From: an uncultured bacterium | GTDB taxonomy: Bacteria > Hydrogenedentota > Hydrogenedentia > Hydrogenedentales > JAEUWI01 | Direction of reading: 5' to 3' | Assembly (NCBI GenBank): GCA_937895305.1 | Contig: CALAXS010000704.1 | Span: 1 to 5,491 of the forward strand | Length of the DNA: 5,491 bases | Part shown: piece by piece, positions 1-5,437 of the stretch | Numbering within the stretch: position 1 is the stretch's first letter | How the letters are laid out: the number at the start of each line of letters is the position of its first letter | Notes under the pieces: model-generated | Told to the model about the DNA's origin: nothing | The model's input: only the letters and a program-made list of their open reading frames with translations | Database searches by the model: none | Made by a program: the position numbers and the translations under genes

Positions 1-1
1 T

Positions 2-76
2 ATCGATAATGACGCGGCCAACAAACTCCTTCGAGCGAACTATCGTGAACCCTGGGTTATTCCAGAAACAGTCTAG
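2..76 (+). CDS. C-terminal end of a probable Gfo/Idh/MocA-family oxidoreductase (partial)
   Basis: Only the last 24 residues and the TAG stop (74-76) are inside the window; the gene begins to the left. The readable tail contains AANKLLRANYREPWVIPETV. An 'AN-x-x-L-x-R-x-YR-x-P-(W/F)-V-(I/V/L)-P-(E/D)' ending is, from memory, common at the C-terminus of predicted Gfo/Idh/MocA NAD(P)-dependent oxidoreductases of Planctomycetes and relatives, which act on sugars and sugar-like substrates. No Rossmann fold or catalytic residue is visible, so the family call rests on this short tail alone. A strong terminator follows 15-20 bp after the stop, so this gene probably ends its own transcript and is not in an operon with the large cytochrome gene. 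Frame 2 is the only frame here that both stays open and ends just before the terminator. Confidence 0.45.
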   Translation: MDNDAANKLLRANYREPWVIPETV

Positions 77-90
77 TTCACAGTCTATCC

Positions 91-136
91 AAAATAATGG
101 GCCATCAAGGTGTACCATCCTTGACTGGCCCATTTT
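91..136 (+). terminator. Rho-independent terminator after the upstream gene
   Basis: The arm AATGGGCCATCAAGG (96-110) pairs with CCTTGACTGGCCCATT (119-134) across an 8-nt loop (111-118). The 15-bp stem is interrupted only by a single bulged base. It is GC-rich in its centre and flanked by AAAAT on the left and TTTTCT on the right, so it could work in both directions. It sits directly downstream of the stop at 74-76, which is where a terminator for that gene is expected. Confidence 0.85.
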
Positions 137-252
137 CTGGTTTCATGGTACAATTCATTGATTATGGCAAGAGGCAGATGGATGAGGATGAGTTCCGTGG
201 CACCGCTGTACCGGTCAAGATGGTAGATGATCTTGCACCGAGGAGAATGTAG
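137..252 (+). other. Leader/intergenic region with a doubtful 35-codon ORF
   Basis: This stretch between the terminator and the large gene holds no convincing sigma-70 promoter. Frame 1 is open from ATG 145 (or ATG 97, inside the terminator stem) to TAG 250-252, giving a 35-residue (or 51-residue) peptide that ends ...MVDDLAPRRM. No Shine-Dalgarno precedes either ATG and I do not recognise the peptide, so it is not called as a gene. Its stop codon directly abuts the TTG start of the large gene in the same frame. The promoter of the large gene must lie here or just downstream, but no clear -35/-10 pair with 16-18 bp spacing is visible. Confidence 0.4.
241..246 (+). promoter_or_regulatory. Ribosome binding site that favours the TTG start at 253
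   Basis: AGGAGA is followed by a 6-nt spacer (ATGTAG) and then TTG at 253. This is the only good Shine-Dalgarno near the start of the large gene. The alternative ATG codons at 307 and 340 have no purine-rich site upstream. The ATG at 247 is too close to the site and is followed at once by TAG. Confidence 0.6.
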
Positions 253-396
253 TTGACGTATTTCCTGGTTCGCGGTGCGCCGAACATAGCTTTTAAACCA
301 CACAACATGGCACTTAACCCCTTACAAAAATTTGGCACTATGGTTGCCATTGTGATGGGTTTGAGTTGCCTGTTTTTTGCCGTATCAACCACCGCC
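253..396 (+). other. Signal peptide of the large cytochrome
   Basis: Residues 31-44 (VAIVMGLSCLFFAV) form the hydrophobic core, Lys26 supplies the positive charge before it, and STTA-Q gives a likely type I cleavage site after Ala48. With the TTG start the n-region is unusually long (about 30 residues); from ATG 307 it would be about 12. Export by Sec is required for haem attachment in the periplasm, which fits the two CxxCH sites downstream. Confidence 0.85.
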
Positions 397-3300
397 CAAG
401 GCTTCCCCAATGTGGCTCGTACCCCGGGTGATCTGCTTGCTGGACCCATCGCCCCTGAGCAAGGTCGCACCGCTATCGTGGCCTGGCACGGCGAGCATAT
501 TGTTTCTGTGCCTGAAGCACCGGGCAGCCAGCCGGGTGCTGATTTACGAATCCGCGTCGTAGACATTCAGGACCTGGATAGCACCGGACCCGCCGTTACG
601 CTTTATCCTGCCTCGGCCAGTGGTTTTCATGCCCACGGTTATTTTAAATCGGGTCCTTATCTTTATGTGGGGCCTCATTGCCTGGGTGATGCGCTGGACC
701 CTTGCGATAATACCTATCCCCATGATGTCTGGAAAGATGCCTTTCGTATAGGCGGCCCCGACACCCCTATTGGCACATCAAACCTACAGCGTGCGGACAT
801 AGGCGATCAGCAGGCACTGCCCCTGGGTAGTTATCAACGGGCTGGTGCCCAGTCGCCGTGGGGGCTCAATGATTTCTGGACCTATAACGCCGTGGGTGGT
901 GATATGTGGCTGGCCGTGCGGCGCAACGGTGACTGGGTCTATGACTGGAATAATGGTGGCGCAACCACAGGCCCGGCCATCAAGGCGACCTGGGATCACC
1001 TGGGCCTGACCGGGGTCACGGGCTTTCCTTTCATCATGGGCAATATTCTGATTGTCGCTTCTGATCAGGCGGGAACGGGCGTGGCCACCTATGATATTTC
1101 CGATTTATCCAATCCCATACTGCTTGATGTACTTAAAGAAGGCAACCCCGGCGGATATTGGCCGGAAATTTATAGCCACTATATTTTCTTTCCCCGTCGT
1201 CATGGTGAAGGGGGCGTAGGCAGTCGCGCCGGGTACATGGTGGTCGACTTCGAAGATCCAACGGACCTGAAAATCGTCGCCAACCGTAATCTATCCGGCT
1301 CCAACCAATACGTCACTTTTCAGGACGAATTCGCCTTCATGAACAAATACAAGATCGACATGCGTACTTTCGATGTTGTGTTGGAGCTGGGCACAACGCC
1401 CGGCCTCATCGATGCCAGTCAATTCGCCATGCCCCTGGGCAACCTCCTGGTTACGGGTGGCTATGGCACCGATGGTCCCGGTCTCGCGGTATGGGCGCAA
1501 CAGGCTGCTGCGGATACACGGGGCCCTTATGTGGCCTATCATGTCCCCCGTCCAGACCAGATTGACTTTCCAACGGAATGTCCCATCACCCTCTCTATTC
1601 CCGAGACCCTGAAAGCGGAAACCATCGTGGATGGCGTTTCCCTTATCCTGCAACCTGTGGGCGGGAGCCCTATCGATACCTGGCACGCTTTCAGCCAGGG
1701 TAAGCTCCTCACGGTGACCCCTCAACAACCCTTGCTGCTCAACACCACGTACGAACTTATTCTGACGTCGGCAATTCAGGATGCAGCGGGCAATGGTCTC
1801 GAACCATTCAGCTTTCGCTTCTCCACGGGCAGCACCCACAGCGGCGAGAATCAGACTCCCACCATTTCGACATTCACCGCTACACCGATGGTCCCTGAAC
1901 CCAATACCGTGGCGACGCTCGCCTGGCCCGGCAGCGACCCGGAGGGCGATGATATAGAATTCCGAATTGATCTCGGTGATGGCACAACTCTGGGTGCCTG
2001 GACGACAGGTACAGGGACCACCCATACCTATACCGATGCCGGGCATTTTCAGTTGACGTTACAGATTCGCGATGAGCATGGTGCGGTTTCAGCACAATCG
2101 CGAAAAATCACCATCGCCTCTGCACCCGGCGAACCGAACTCCACTGCAAGTAGCCAGATAGCCCTGGATGAAGCAACAAACCGGGCTTACACTGTTAACC
2201 CAGACAACAATACCGTTACCGCGGTGGACACCAATACGGAGACCGTGCTCTGGGAAGCCCAAGTGGGTCTTCATCCCATGGGCATTGCGCTGGGTAACGA
2301 TGGCTATCTGTGGGTGCCCTGTCGGGATGCCGATGAAATCCATGTTATTGATACCCTGACGGGTGCGCAACAGGCCCTGCTACCGCTGAATTATGGCGAT
2401 GCACCTGTGGCTATCGCGCCCATACCCGATGGCAGTGCCATGTTGATTAGTCTCGAAGGTTCAGGCGAACTGCTTCGCTATGACGTTGCAACACAAACGC
2501 TAAACGCTACCCTGCCACTGGGTCCTACGCCACGGGCCATCGCCGTTACCCACGATGGCACACGCGCCCTTATCACACGTTTTCTATCGGGCGAACACGA
2601 GGGCACCCTCTATGACGTGGATCTGGCCGGGTCCATGTCCCTCACGCACACCATTGGCCTGGCCCGTGATCATGCTACAGATGGTTCCGCATCGGGGCGG
2701 GGCGTACCCAATTACATTGCTGGTATTGGCATATCACCGGATGGTGATTGGGCCTGGGTGGTCGCAAAAAAAGACAACACAACGCGGGGTACCTTTTTCG
2801 GCCCTACCATGGTGCCGGGTCAGGACAGTACCGTGCGTGCCATGCTCATGCTGGTTGACTTGAGTACCCATACAGAGAACCGCAGCCTGCGTTTCGATAT
2901 CGACAACAGTGAATCCCCCAGCGCGGTTGCCTTCAGCCCTTTGGGCGACTATGCCTTCATAACCCTCCAGGGCAATAATCAGATTGGCGTCATCGACATG
3001 TTCGACTTCATGCAGCAAAACAGTCCGGGCACCCTTAACAGTCGCTGGGGCACCGGGCTGGCGCCCCAGGCCGTTGCCGTGAATGGGACAACTGGTCAGG
3101 TTTTCACCAAAGACTTTATGGGTCGTAGCGTGACCCTGTTTGATGCCAGTACTTTTTTTAGCGCAGGTAATCTTAATCTGCCTACAACAACCCTGAGTAC
3201 GGTTGGTGTTGAACGTCTTCATCCCCAGGTACTGCAAGGTAAAGAAATATTTTACAATGCTGCGGATACCCGAATGAGCGCAGAGGGCTACATCAGTTGT

Positions 3301-5325
3301 GCGACCTGCCACCTTGATGGTAGTCACGATGGACGTACCTGGGACTTCACCAATCGCGGCGAAGGGTTCCGCAATACGACGGACCTGCGCGGACGTTCGG
3401 GTATGGCCCATGGCAATGTCCATTGGACGGCGAACTTCGACGAGATTCAGGATTTTGAAAATGACATACGCGGTTTCTTCGGGGGCTCCGGTTTTCTCAC
3501 CGACCCGGAATTTACGACCACCAGTAACACGCTGGGTACGGCCAAGACGGGTTTGAATGCTGACCTGGACGCACTGGCGGCCTACGTGTCCTCGCTGGGA
3601 GCGTCGTCCATACCCCGCAATCCGAATCGCGAAAATAATAGTGATCTCAGCGCGGATGCACTGCAGGGCCAGGTTATTTTTGCAACGGAAGGCTGTGCTA
3701 TGTGTCATAATCCGGCAACAGCTTTTACCGACGGACTCATGCACAATGTGGGTACGCTACGCACGACTTCAGGCCAGCGTCTGGGCGGGCCTCTCAGTGG
3801 TATTGATACCCCCACCTTGTTGGGCCTTCATGACACCGCGCCCTACTTCCACGATGGCAGTGCCCAGACCCTGGAAGAAGTATTCACCATTATGGGGGGA
3901 CGCATGATACAGGCCGAAGACGCAGTGCTTGGTGGTGGCGCAGTTGCGGGGGATGTGCCCTGGTTGACCATGAAGGACTGGCATAACGGTCAATTCGTGC
4001 AACTCGATAGTGGCGAATCCATCACCTTCGACGATGTGTCTACTACAGCAGCCGGGACGGCTTTTGTCGAAATTCGCTATAGCCTGCTCTATGGCGGTAC
4101 CACAGTAACCGTAACACCCAACGGCGGGACTCCCATCAACATAGTGCTGCTGCAAACGCCCAACTACCCGTCCTATGAGCCCACGGAGTGGCGCACGGTC
4201 CGTGTGCCCATCCCCTATCAAAGCGGTATCAACAGCATCGTACTCACCAAAGGCAGTGGCGGTGAGCTGTATATCGATGATGTACTCTTTGCAACGCCCG
4301 ATGATGCCGCACTGGCCGCACCCCACCGACGCTCCCTTTCCGCGGACGACCTCAATGATCTGCTTGCCTATGTCGTTGCACTGGACGGGAATGAAACACA
4401 GTCGGCATCTCTCACATTGCACCGGGACATTGAAATAATGGAGGGCGAAACGGATATGCTGCAAGTTGGAAATCCTGCGATAGAAAACAGCTTCACCTAT
4501 ACCATTCAAAATAATGGAGCAGGAATCCTGGACCTGGGCGCGTTTCACCTCACCACGGTTCCTATTGATGAAGTATGGATTAAAACACAGCCCGCTGCGC
4601 AAGTACTGCCCGGTGCATCTACGACCATAGAAATCGCCACACTCCTGTCTGGCGAAACCGCGATTGCGCAAGTCAACGGATGGTTTAATGACCCGGACCT
4701 GAACACCTTTACCTGGAATATCGATGTGCAGACGCTAGATACGGTTCCCCCCGCAGCGCCCATAATTCTGAGCCATGGTGGAGAGGATTTTAGTACGGGC
4801 GTTACGCCTTATCTGCTCGAAGGCACCTGTGCGGGCGATGTGGTGGAAATCCGTGTAAACGGATTTGCTGTTACAGGCCTCATACCCGGTAGCGGCGTAT
4901 GGACTGCCGGCCTGGACCTTCTGGCGAAGGCAGACGGCACATTCCTCATAACGGCTGTGGACGATAACGACCTCGAAAGTTCCGCTACTTCGATTGATAT
5001 TACCTACGATGCCAACTACGATGCAGATGAAGATGGTATTCTCGACAGCGAAGAAGGTCAGGGCGATCCGGATAATGATGGCATCCAGAATTATCTGGAT
5101 ACCGATAGCGACGACGATGGCATGTCCGATGCCGAGGAGTTGCAGTGGGGAACCGACCCCTACGACTTCGGTGCGCCGAACAGCCTGCCCTTATACTCAG
5201 CAGTTACTCGTATCCTCTTGCCCTTACTGCTCATTATCGCAGCGTTCTATGCTCTGGGGCGAAAGAGGGATGACTTTAAGCTCGCTCCAGTATGTCTTTC
5301 ACCACATGACCGTGAACGTCGGTAA
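253..5325 (+). CDS. Giant secreted di-haem cytochrome c with beta-propellers, Ig/PKD domains, inserted CBM6-like domain, TSP3 repeats and C-terminal membrane anchor
   Basis: This uninterrupted frame of 1690 codons probably encodes an exported redox protein held at a membrane by its C-terminus. Residue order from the TTG start: signal peptide 1-48; propeller 58-415; Big_5-like Ig 421-527; PKD 535-623; YVTN propeller 632-975; haem domain 988-1117 (CATCH 1016-1020); second haem domain 1131-1216 plus 1359-1380 (CAMCH 1148-1152); CBM6-like insert 1218-1348; HYDIN-like Ig 1386-1494; Ig-like 1498-1586; TSP3 1588-1637; membrane segment 1648-1668 followed by RKR. The haem core matches a little-studied family of propeller/peroxidase-like proteins in environmental bacteria; members I recall carry similar 'GRTWDFTxRGEG' and 'NFDEIQDFENDIR' motifs. 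Substrate and partner are unknown. TTG is chosen for its Shine-Dalgarno; ATG 307 would also give a good signal peptide. The 3' end overlaps the convergent DUF1501 remnant by 50 bp. Confidence 0.93.
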   Translation: MTYFLVRGAPNIAFKPHNMALNPLQKFGTMVAIVMGLSCLFFAVSTTAQGFPNVARTPGDLLAGPIAPEQGRTAIVAWHGEHIVSVPEAPGSQPGADLRIRVVDIQDLDSTGPAVTLYPASASGFHAHGYFKSGPYLYVGPHCLGDALDPCDNTYPHDVWKDAFRIGGPDTPIGTSNLQRADIGDQQALPLGSYQRAGAQSPWGLNDFWTYNAVGGDMWLAVRRNGDWVYDWNNGGATTGPAIKATWDHLGLTGVTGFPFIMGNILIVASDQAGTGVATYDISDLSNPILLDVLKEGNPGGYWPEIYSHYIFFPRRHGEGGVGSRAGYMVVDFEDPTDLKIVANRNLSGSNQYVTFQDEFAFMNKYKIDMRTFDVVLELGTTPGLIDASQFAMPLGNLLVTGGYGTDGPGLAVWAQQAAADTRGPYVAYHVPRPDQIDFPTECPITLSIPETLKAETIVDGVSLILQPVGGSPIDTWHAFSQGKLLTVTPQQPLLLNTTYELILTSAIQDAAGNGLEPFSFRFSTGSTHSGENQTPTISTFTATPMVPEPNTVATLAWPGSDPEGDDIEFRIDLGDGTTLGAWTTGTGTTHTYTDAGHFQLTLQIRDEHGAVSAQSRKITIASAPGEPNSTASSQIALDEATNRAYTVNPDNNTVTAVDTNTETVLWEAQVGLHPMGIALGNDGYLWVPCRDADEIHVIDTLTGAQQALLPLNYGDAPVAIAPIPDGSAMLISLEGSGELLRYDVATQTLNATLPLGPTPRAIAVTHDGTRALITRFLSGEHEGTLYDVDLAGSMSLTHTIGLARDHATDGSASGRGVPNYIAGIGISPDGDWAWVVAKKDNTTRGTFFGPTMVPGQDSTVRAMLMLVDLSTHTENRSLRFDIDNSESPSAVAFSPLGDYAFITLQGNNQIGVIDMFDFMQQNSPGTLNSRWGTGLAPQAVAVNGTTGQVFTKDFMGRSVTLFDASTFFSAGNLNLPTTTLSTVGVERLHPQVLQGKEIFYNAADTRMSAEGYISCATCHLDGSHDGRTWDFTNRGEGFRNTTDLRGRSGMAHGNVHWTANFDEIQDFENDIRGFFGGSGFLTDPEFTTTSNTLGTAKTGLNADLDALAAYVSSLGASSIPRNPNRENNSDLSADALQGQVIFATEGCAMCHNPATAFTDGLMHNVGTLRTTSGQRLGGPLSGIDTPTLLGLHDTAPYFHDGSAQTLEEVFTIMGGRMIQAEDAVLGGGAVAGDVPWLTMKDWHNGQFVQLDSGESITFDDVSTTAAGTAFVEIRYSLLYGGTTVTVTPNGGTPINIVLLQTPNYPSYEPTEWRTVRVPIPYQSGINSIVLTKGSGGELYIDDVLFATPDDAALAAPHRRSLSADDLNDLLAYVVALDGNETQSASLTLHRDIEIMEGETDMLQVGNPAIENSFTYTIQNNGAGILDLGAFHLTTVPIDEVWIKTQPAAQVLPGASTTIEIATLLSGETAIAQVNGWFNDPDLNTFTWNIDVQTLDTVPPAAPIILSHGGEDFSTGVTPYLLEGTCAGDVVEIRVNGFAVTGLIPGSGVWTAGLDLLAKADGTFLITAVDDNDLESSATSIDITYDANYDADEDGILDSEEGQGDPDNDGIQNYLDTDSDDDGMSDAEELQWGTDPYDFGAPNSLPLYSAVTRILLPLLLIIAAFYALGRKRDDFKLAPVCLSPHDRERR
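424..1497 (+). other. N-terminal beta-propeller region with LVIVD-like strands
   Basis: About 360 residues of short beta-strand-like segments rich in Gly, Asp and aromatic residues. The pattern 'VATYDISDLSNPILLDVL' (277-294) is a clear LVIVD-type strand, and 'MVVDFEDPTDLKIVAN' (329-344) repeats it more weakly. An earlier 'RVVDIQDLDSTGPAVTL' (101-117) may be a further copy. Cys143 and Cys151 are close enough to form a disulfide. I cannot count the blades with certainty. Such propellers usually serve in ligand or protein binding. Confidence 0.6.
1513..1833 (+). other. SbsA/Big_5-type Ig-like domain
   Basis: The segment starts with DTRGPYVAYHVPRPDQ, has the central 'LLTVTPQQPLLLNTTYELIL' and closes with 'IQDAAGNGLEPFSFRFSTG'. 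The 'L-x-P-x-T-x-Y-x-(L/V)-x-(L/V)-x-x-x-(I/V)-x-D-x-x-G-N' pattern is the hallmark of this Ig-like family, seen in S-layer and other extracellular proteins. It is probably a spacer between the first propeller and the PKD domain. Confidence 0.75.
1855..2121 (+). other. PKD domain
   Basis: Residues 535-623 show the PKD order: Pro-rich entry, 'SDPEGDDIEFRIDLGDGT', then the diagnostic 'HTYTDAGHFQLTLQIRDEHG' and a closing strand. PKD domains are extracellular Ig-like folds often found beside carbohydrate-binding or protease modules. Confidence 0.85.
2146..3177 (+). other. YVTN-type beta-propeller
   Basis: Residues 632-975 contain repeating 'xxxYVxNxxxxTVxxVDTxTxxV' units: 'AYTVNPDNNTVTAVDTNT' (645-662), 'LWVPCRDADEIHVIDTLTG' (686-704), 'LLRYDVATQTLNATLPLG' (740-757), 'AFITLQGNNQIGVIDMFDF' (901-919) and 'VFTKDFMGRSVTLFDAST' (950-967). 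'PRAIAVTHDGTRALIT' and 'PSAVAFSPLGDYAFIT' are the linking strands of the same repeat. This propeller directly precedes the haem domains, as in other propeller-cytochrome proteins, where it may form the substrate or partner face. Confidence 0.85.
3214..3603 (+). other. First haem c domain (peroxidase/MauG-like), CATCH site
   Basis: Residues 988-1117 open with 'QGKEIFYNAADTRMSAEGYI' and carry the haem c site CATCH (1016-1020), with His1020 as the proximal ligand. 'HDGRTWDFTNRGEGFRNT' and 'HWTANFDEIQDFENDIRG' follow. The domain closes with the helix 'LDALAAYVSSLG' typical of class I cytochrome c folds. The motifs after CxxCH match a conserved block that I recall from uncharacterised propeller-cytochromes. 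The distal ligand could be Met1051, His1053 or His1057 and cannot be settled from sequence. Confidence 0.85.
3643..4392 (+). other. Second haem c domain (CAMCH site), split by an inserted domain
   Basis: 'ALQGQVIFATEGCAMCHNPA' carries the haem site CAMCH (1148-1152). Next come 'AFTDGLMHNVGT', 'GIDTPTLLGLHDTAPYFHDG' and 'AQTLEEVF', which match the C-terminal half of di-haem peroxidases and MauG. The expected closing helix, 'LSADDLNDLLAYVVALDG', appears only at 1362-1379, after about 140 inserted residues. Intact members of the superfamily usually have only a short loop there. The position that holds the axial Met or Tyr in peroxidases/MauG, just before the TPTL motif, is GID here. Confidence 0.85.
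3904..4296 (+). other. CBM6/CBM35-like carbohydrate-binding domain inserted in the haem domain
   Basis: Residues 1218-1348 begin 'MIQAEDAVLGGGAV', the classic opening strand of CBM6/CBM35 jelly-roll domains, whose 'QAED' supplies a structural calcium ligand. Further matches are 'GQFVQLDSGESITFDDV', 'AGTAFVEIRYSLLYGGTTVT', 'EWRTVRVPIPYQSGINSIVL' and the closing 'GELYIDDVLF', where CBM6 members have 'IDYIxV'. Ligand aromatics could include Trp1237, Trp1243 or Tyr1305/Tyr1308. Sugar binding is inferred from the fold, not shown. Confidence 0.75.
4408..4734 (+). other. HYDIN/choice-of-anchor-D-like Ig domain
   Basis: Residues 1386-1494 show 'FTYTIQNNGAGILDLGAFHL', then 'VLPGASTTIEIATL' and 'AIAQVNGWFNDPDLNTFTWN'. 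The order 'F-x-I-x-N-x-G-x-x-x-L-x-L', 'L-x-P-G-x-(S/T)-x-x-x-(I/V)' and 'xx-NDPD-xxxFxW-x-(I/V)' is that of the ASPM-SPD2-Hydin and choice-of-anchor-D group of extracellular Ig folds. It is likely structural. Confidence 0.7.
4744..5010 (+). other. Bacterial Ig-like domain
   Basis: The segment runs from 'TVPPAAPIILSHGGEDFSTG' through 'YLLEGTCAGDVVEIRVNG' and 'VWTAGLDLLAKADGTFLITA' to 'DNDLESSATSIDITYD'. The pattern of a Pro-rich start, 'xGxxxxGxxVxIxVNG', 'W' and 'DGxxxxTAxDxxxxxS' is that of a Big-type Ig repeat. Confidence 0.7.
5014..5163 (+). other. Thrombospondin type 3 calcium-binding repeats
   Basis: Three Asp-rich motifs follow one another: 'DADEDGILDSEE' (1590-1601), 'DPDNDGIQNYLD' (1605-1616) and 'DSDDDGMSDAEELQWGTDP' (1618-1636). 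The DxDxDG spacing binds calcium in TSP3 repeats and usually gives a rigid stalk just outside the membrane, which fits the membrane segment that follows. Confidence 0.9.
5185..5268 (+). other. C-terminal membrane segment with basic tail
   Basis: Residues 1645-1672 read 'LPLYSAVTRILLPLLLIIAAFYALGRKR': a short Pro-containing lead, about 20 hydrophobic residues and then Arg-Lys-Arg. This is the general layout of C-terminal sorting/anchor tails (Pro-containing motif, membrane helix, basic cluster). I do not recognise a named sorting motif: it is neither LPxTG nor PEP-CTERM. It may be a plain membrane anchor or an unassigned sorting signal. Confidence 0.75.
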
Positions 5326-5437
5326 GACGGAAGTGCCGTCCCTGGAAAGGGTAGGTTAATCGTTCATGGTCAATGCCCAACTGATGCATGAGGGTCGCCT
5401 GGAAATCGTGGGCATGAACCGGGTTCTCCGCCACGTC
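5276..5437 (-). pseudogene. 3' remnant of a DUF1501-family gene
   Basis: On the minus strand the codons from 5437 to 5279, with the TAA stop at 5276-5278, read 'DVAENPVHAHDFQATLMHQL' and then 'GIDHERLTYPFQGRHFRLTD', ending in VHGHVVKDILERA. This is an excellent match to the invariant C-terminus of DUF1501 proteins, which end in 'HD(L/F)xATxxHxxGxDHxxLTxxxxGRxFRLTDVxGxVVxD'. DUF1501 proteins are about 400-480 residues, sulfatase-like and usually exported by Tat, and they are abundant in Planctomycetes beside DUF1553/PSD1 cytochrome genes. Reading upstream on this strand, homology stops at 5437 and a TAA occurs in frame at 5447-5449, so the rest of the gene is not contiguous. I infer truncation, by insertion or rearrangement. 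A gene interrupted by an element and continuing beyond the window is equally possible. Confidence 0.85.

Noticed and set aside
253..281. TTGACG at 253-258 as a -35 promoter box
   Set aside because: The hexamer 17 bp downstream is TGCGCC, which does not resemble a -10 box. TTG here is better explained as the start codon, with AGGAGA six bases before it.
355..375. GLSC in the signal peptide as a lipoprotein lipobox
   Set aside because: Leu is not at the -3 position and the Cys lies in the middle of the hydrophobic core; a type I cleavage after STTA fits better.
162..566. Minus-strand open frame across the leader and signal peptide region
   Set aside because: No Shine-Dalgarno or recognisable motif, and it overlaps the start of the well-supported large gene.
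1291..2046. Minus-strand open frame of 251 codons opposite the first propeller, Ig and PKD region
   Set aside because: No family resemblance; it opposes a clear PKD domain on the plus strand.
2734..3744. Minus-strand open frame of 336 codons opposite the second propeller and first haem domain
   Set aside because: The plus strand here encodes clear YVTN and CxxCH motifs. The minus-strand product shows no recognisable domain, and its length follows from GC-rich codon bias.
3769..4671. Minus-strand open frame of 300 codons opposite the second haem and CBM6-like domains
   Set aside because: Its product is Cys-rich and low in recognisable motifs, and lies antisense to well-supported domains; a shadow frame.
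5185..5268. LPxTG or PEP-CTERM sorting signal
   Set aside because: The residues are LPLYS before the membrane helix; neither motif is present.
253..5325. Several genes fused by sequencing error or frameshift
   Set aside because: The frame is open throughout, with recognisable domains in succession and no duplicated starts or internal Shine-Dalgarno/signal peptides at domain borders.
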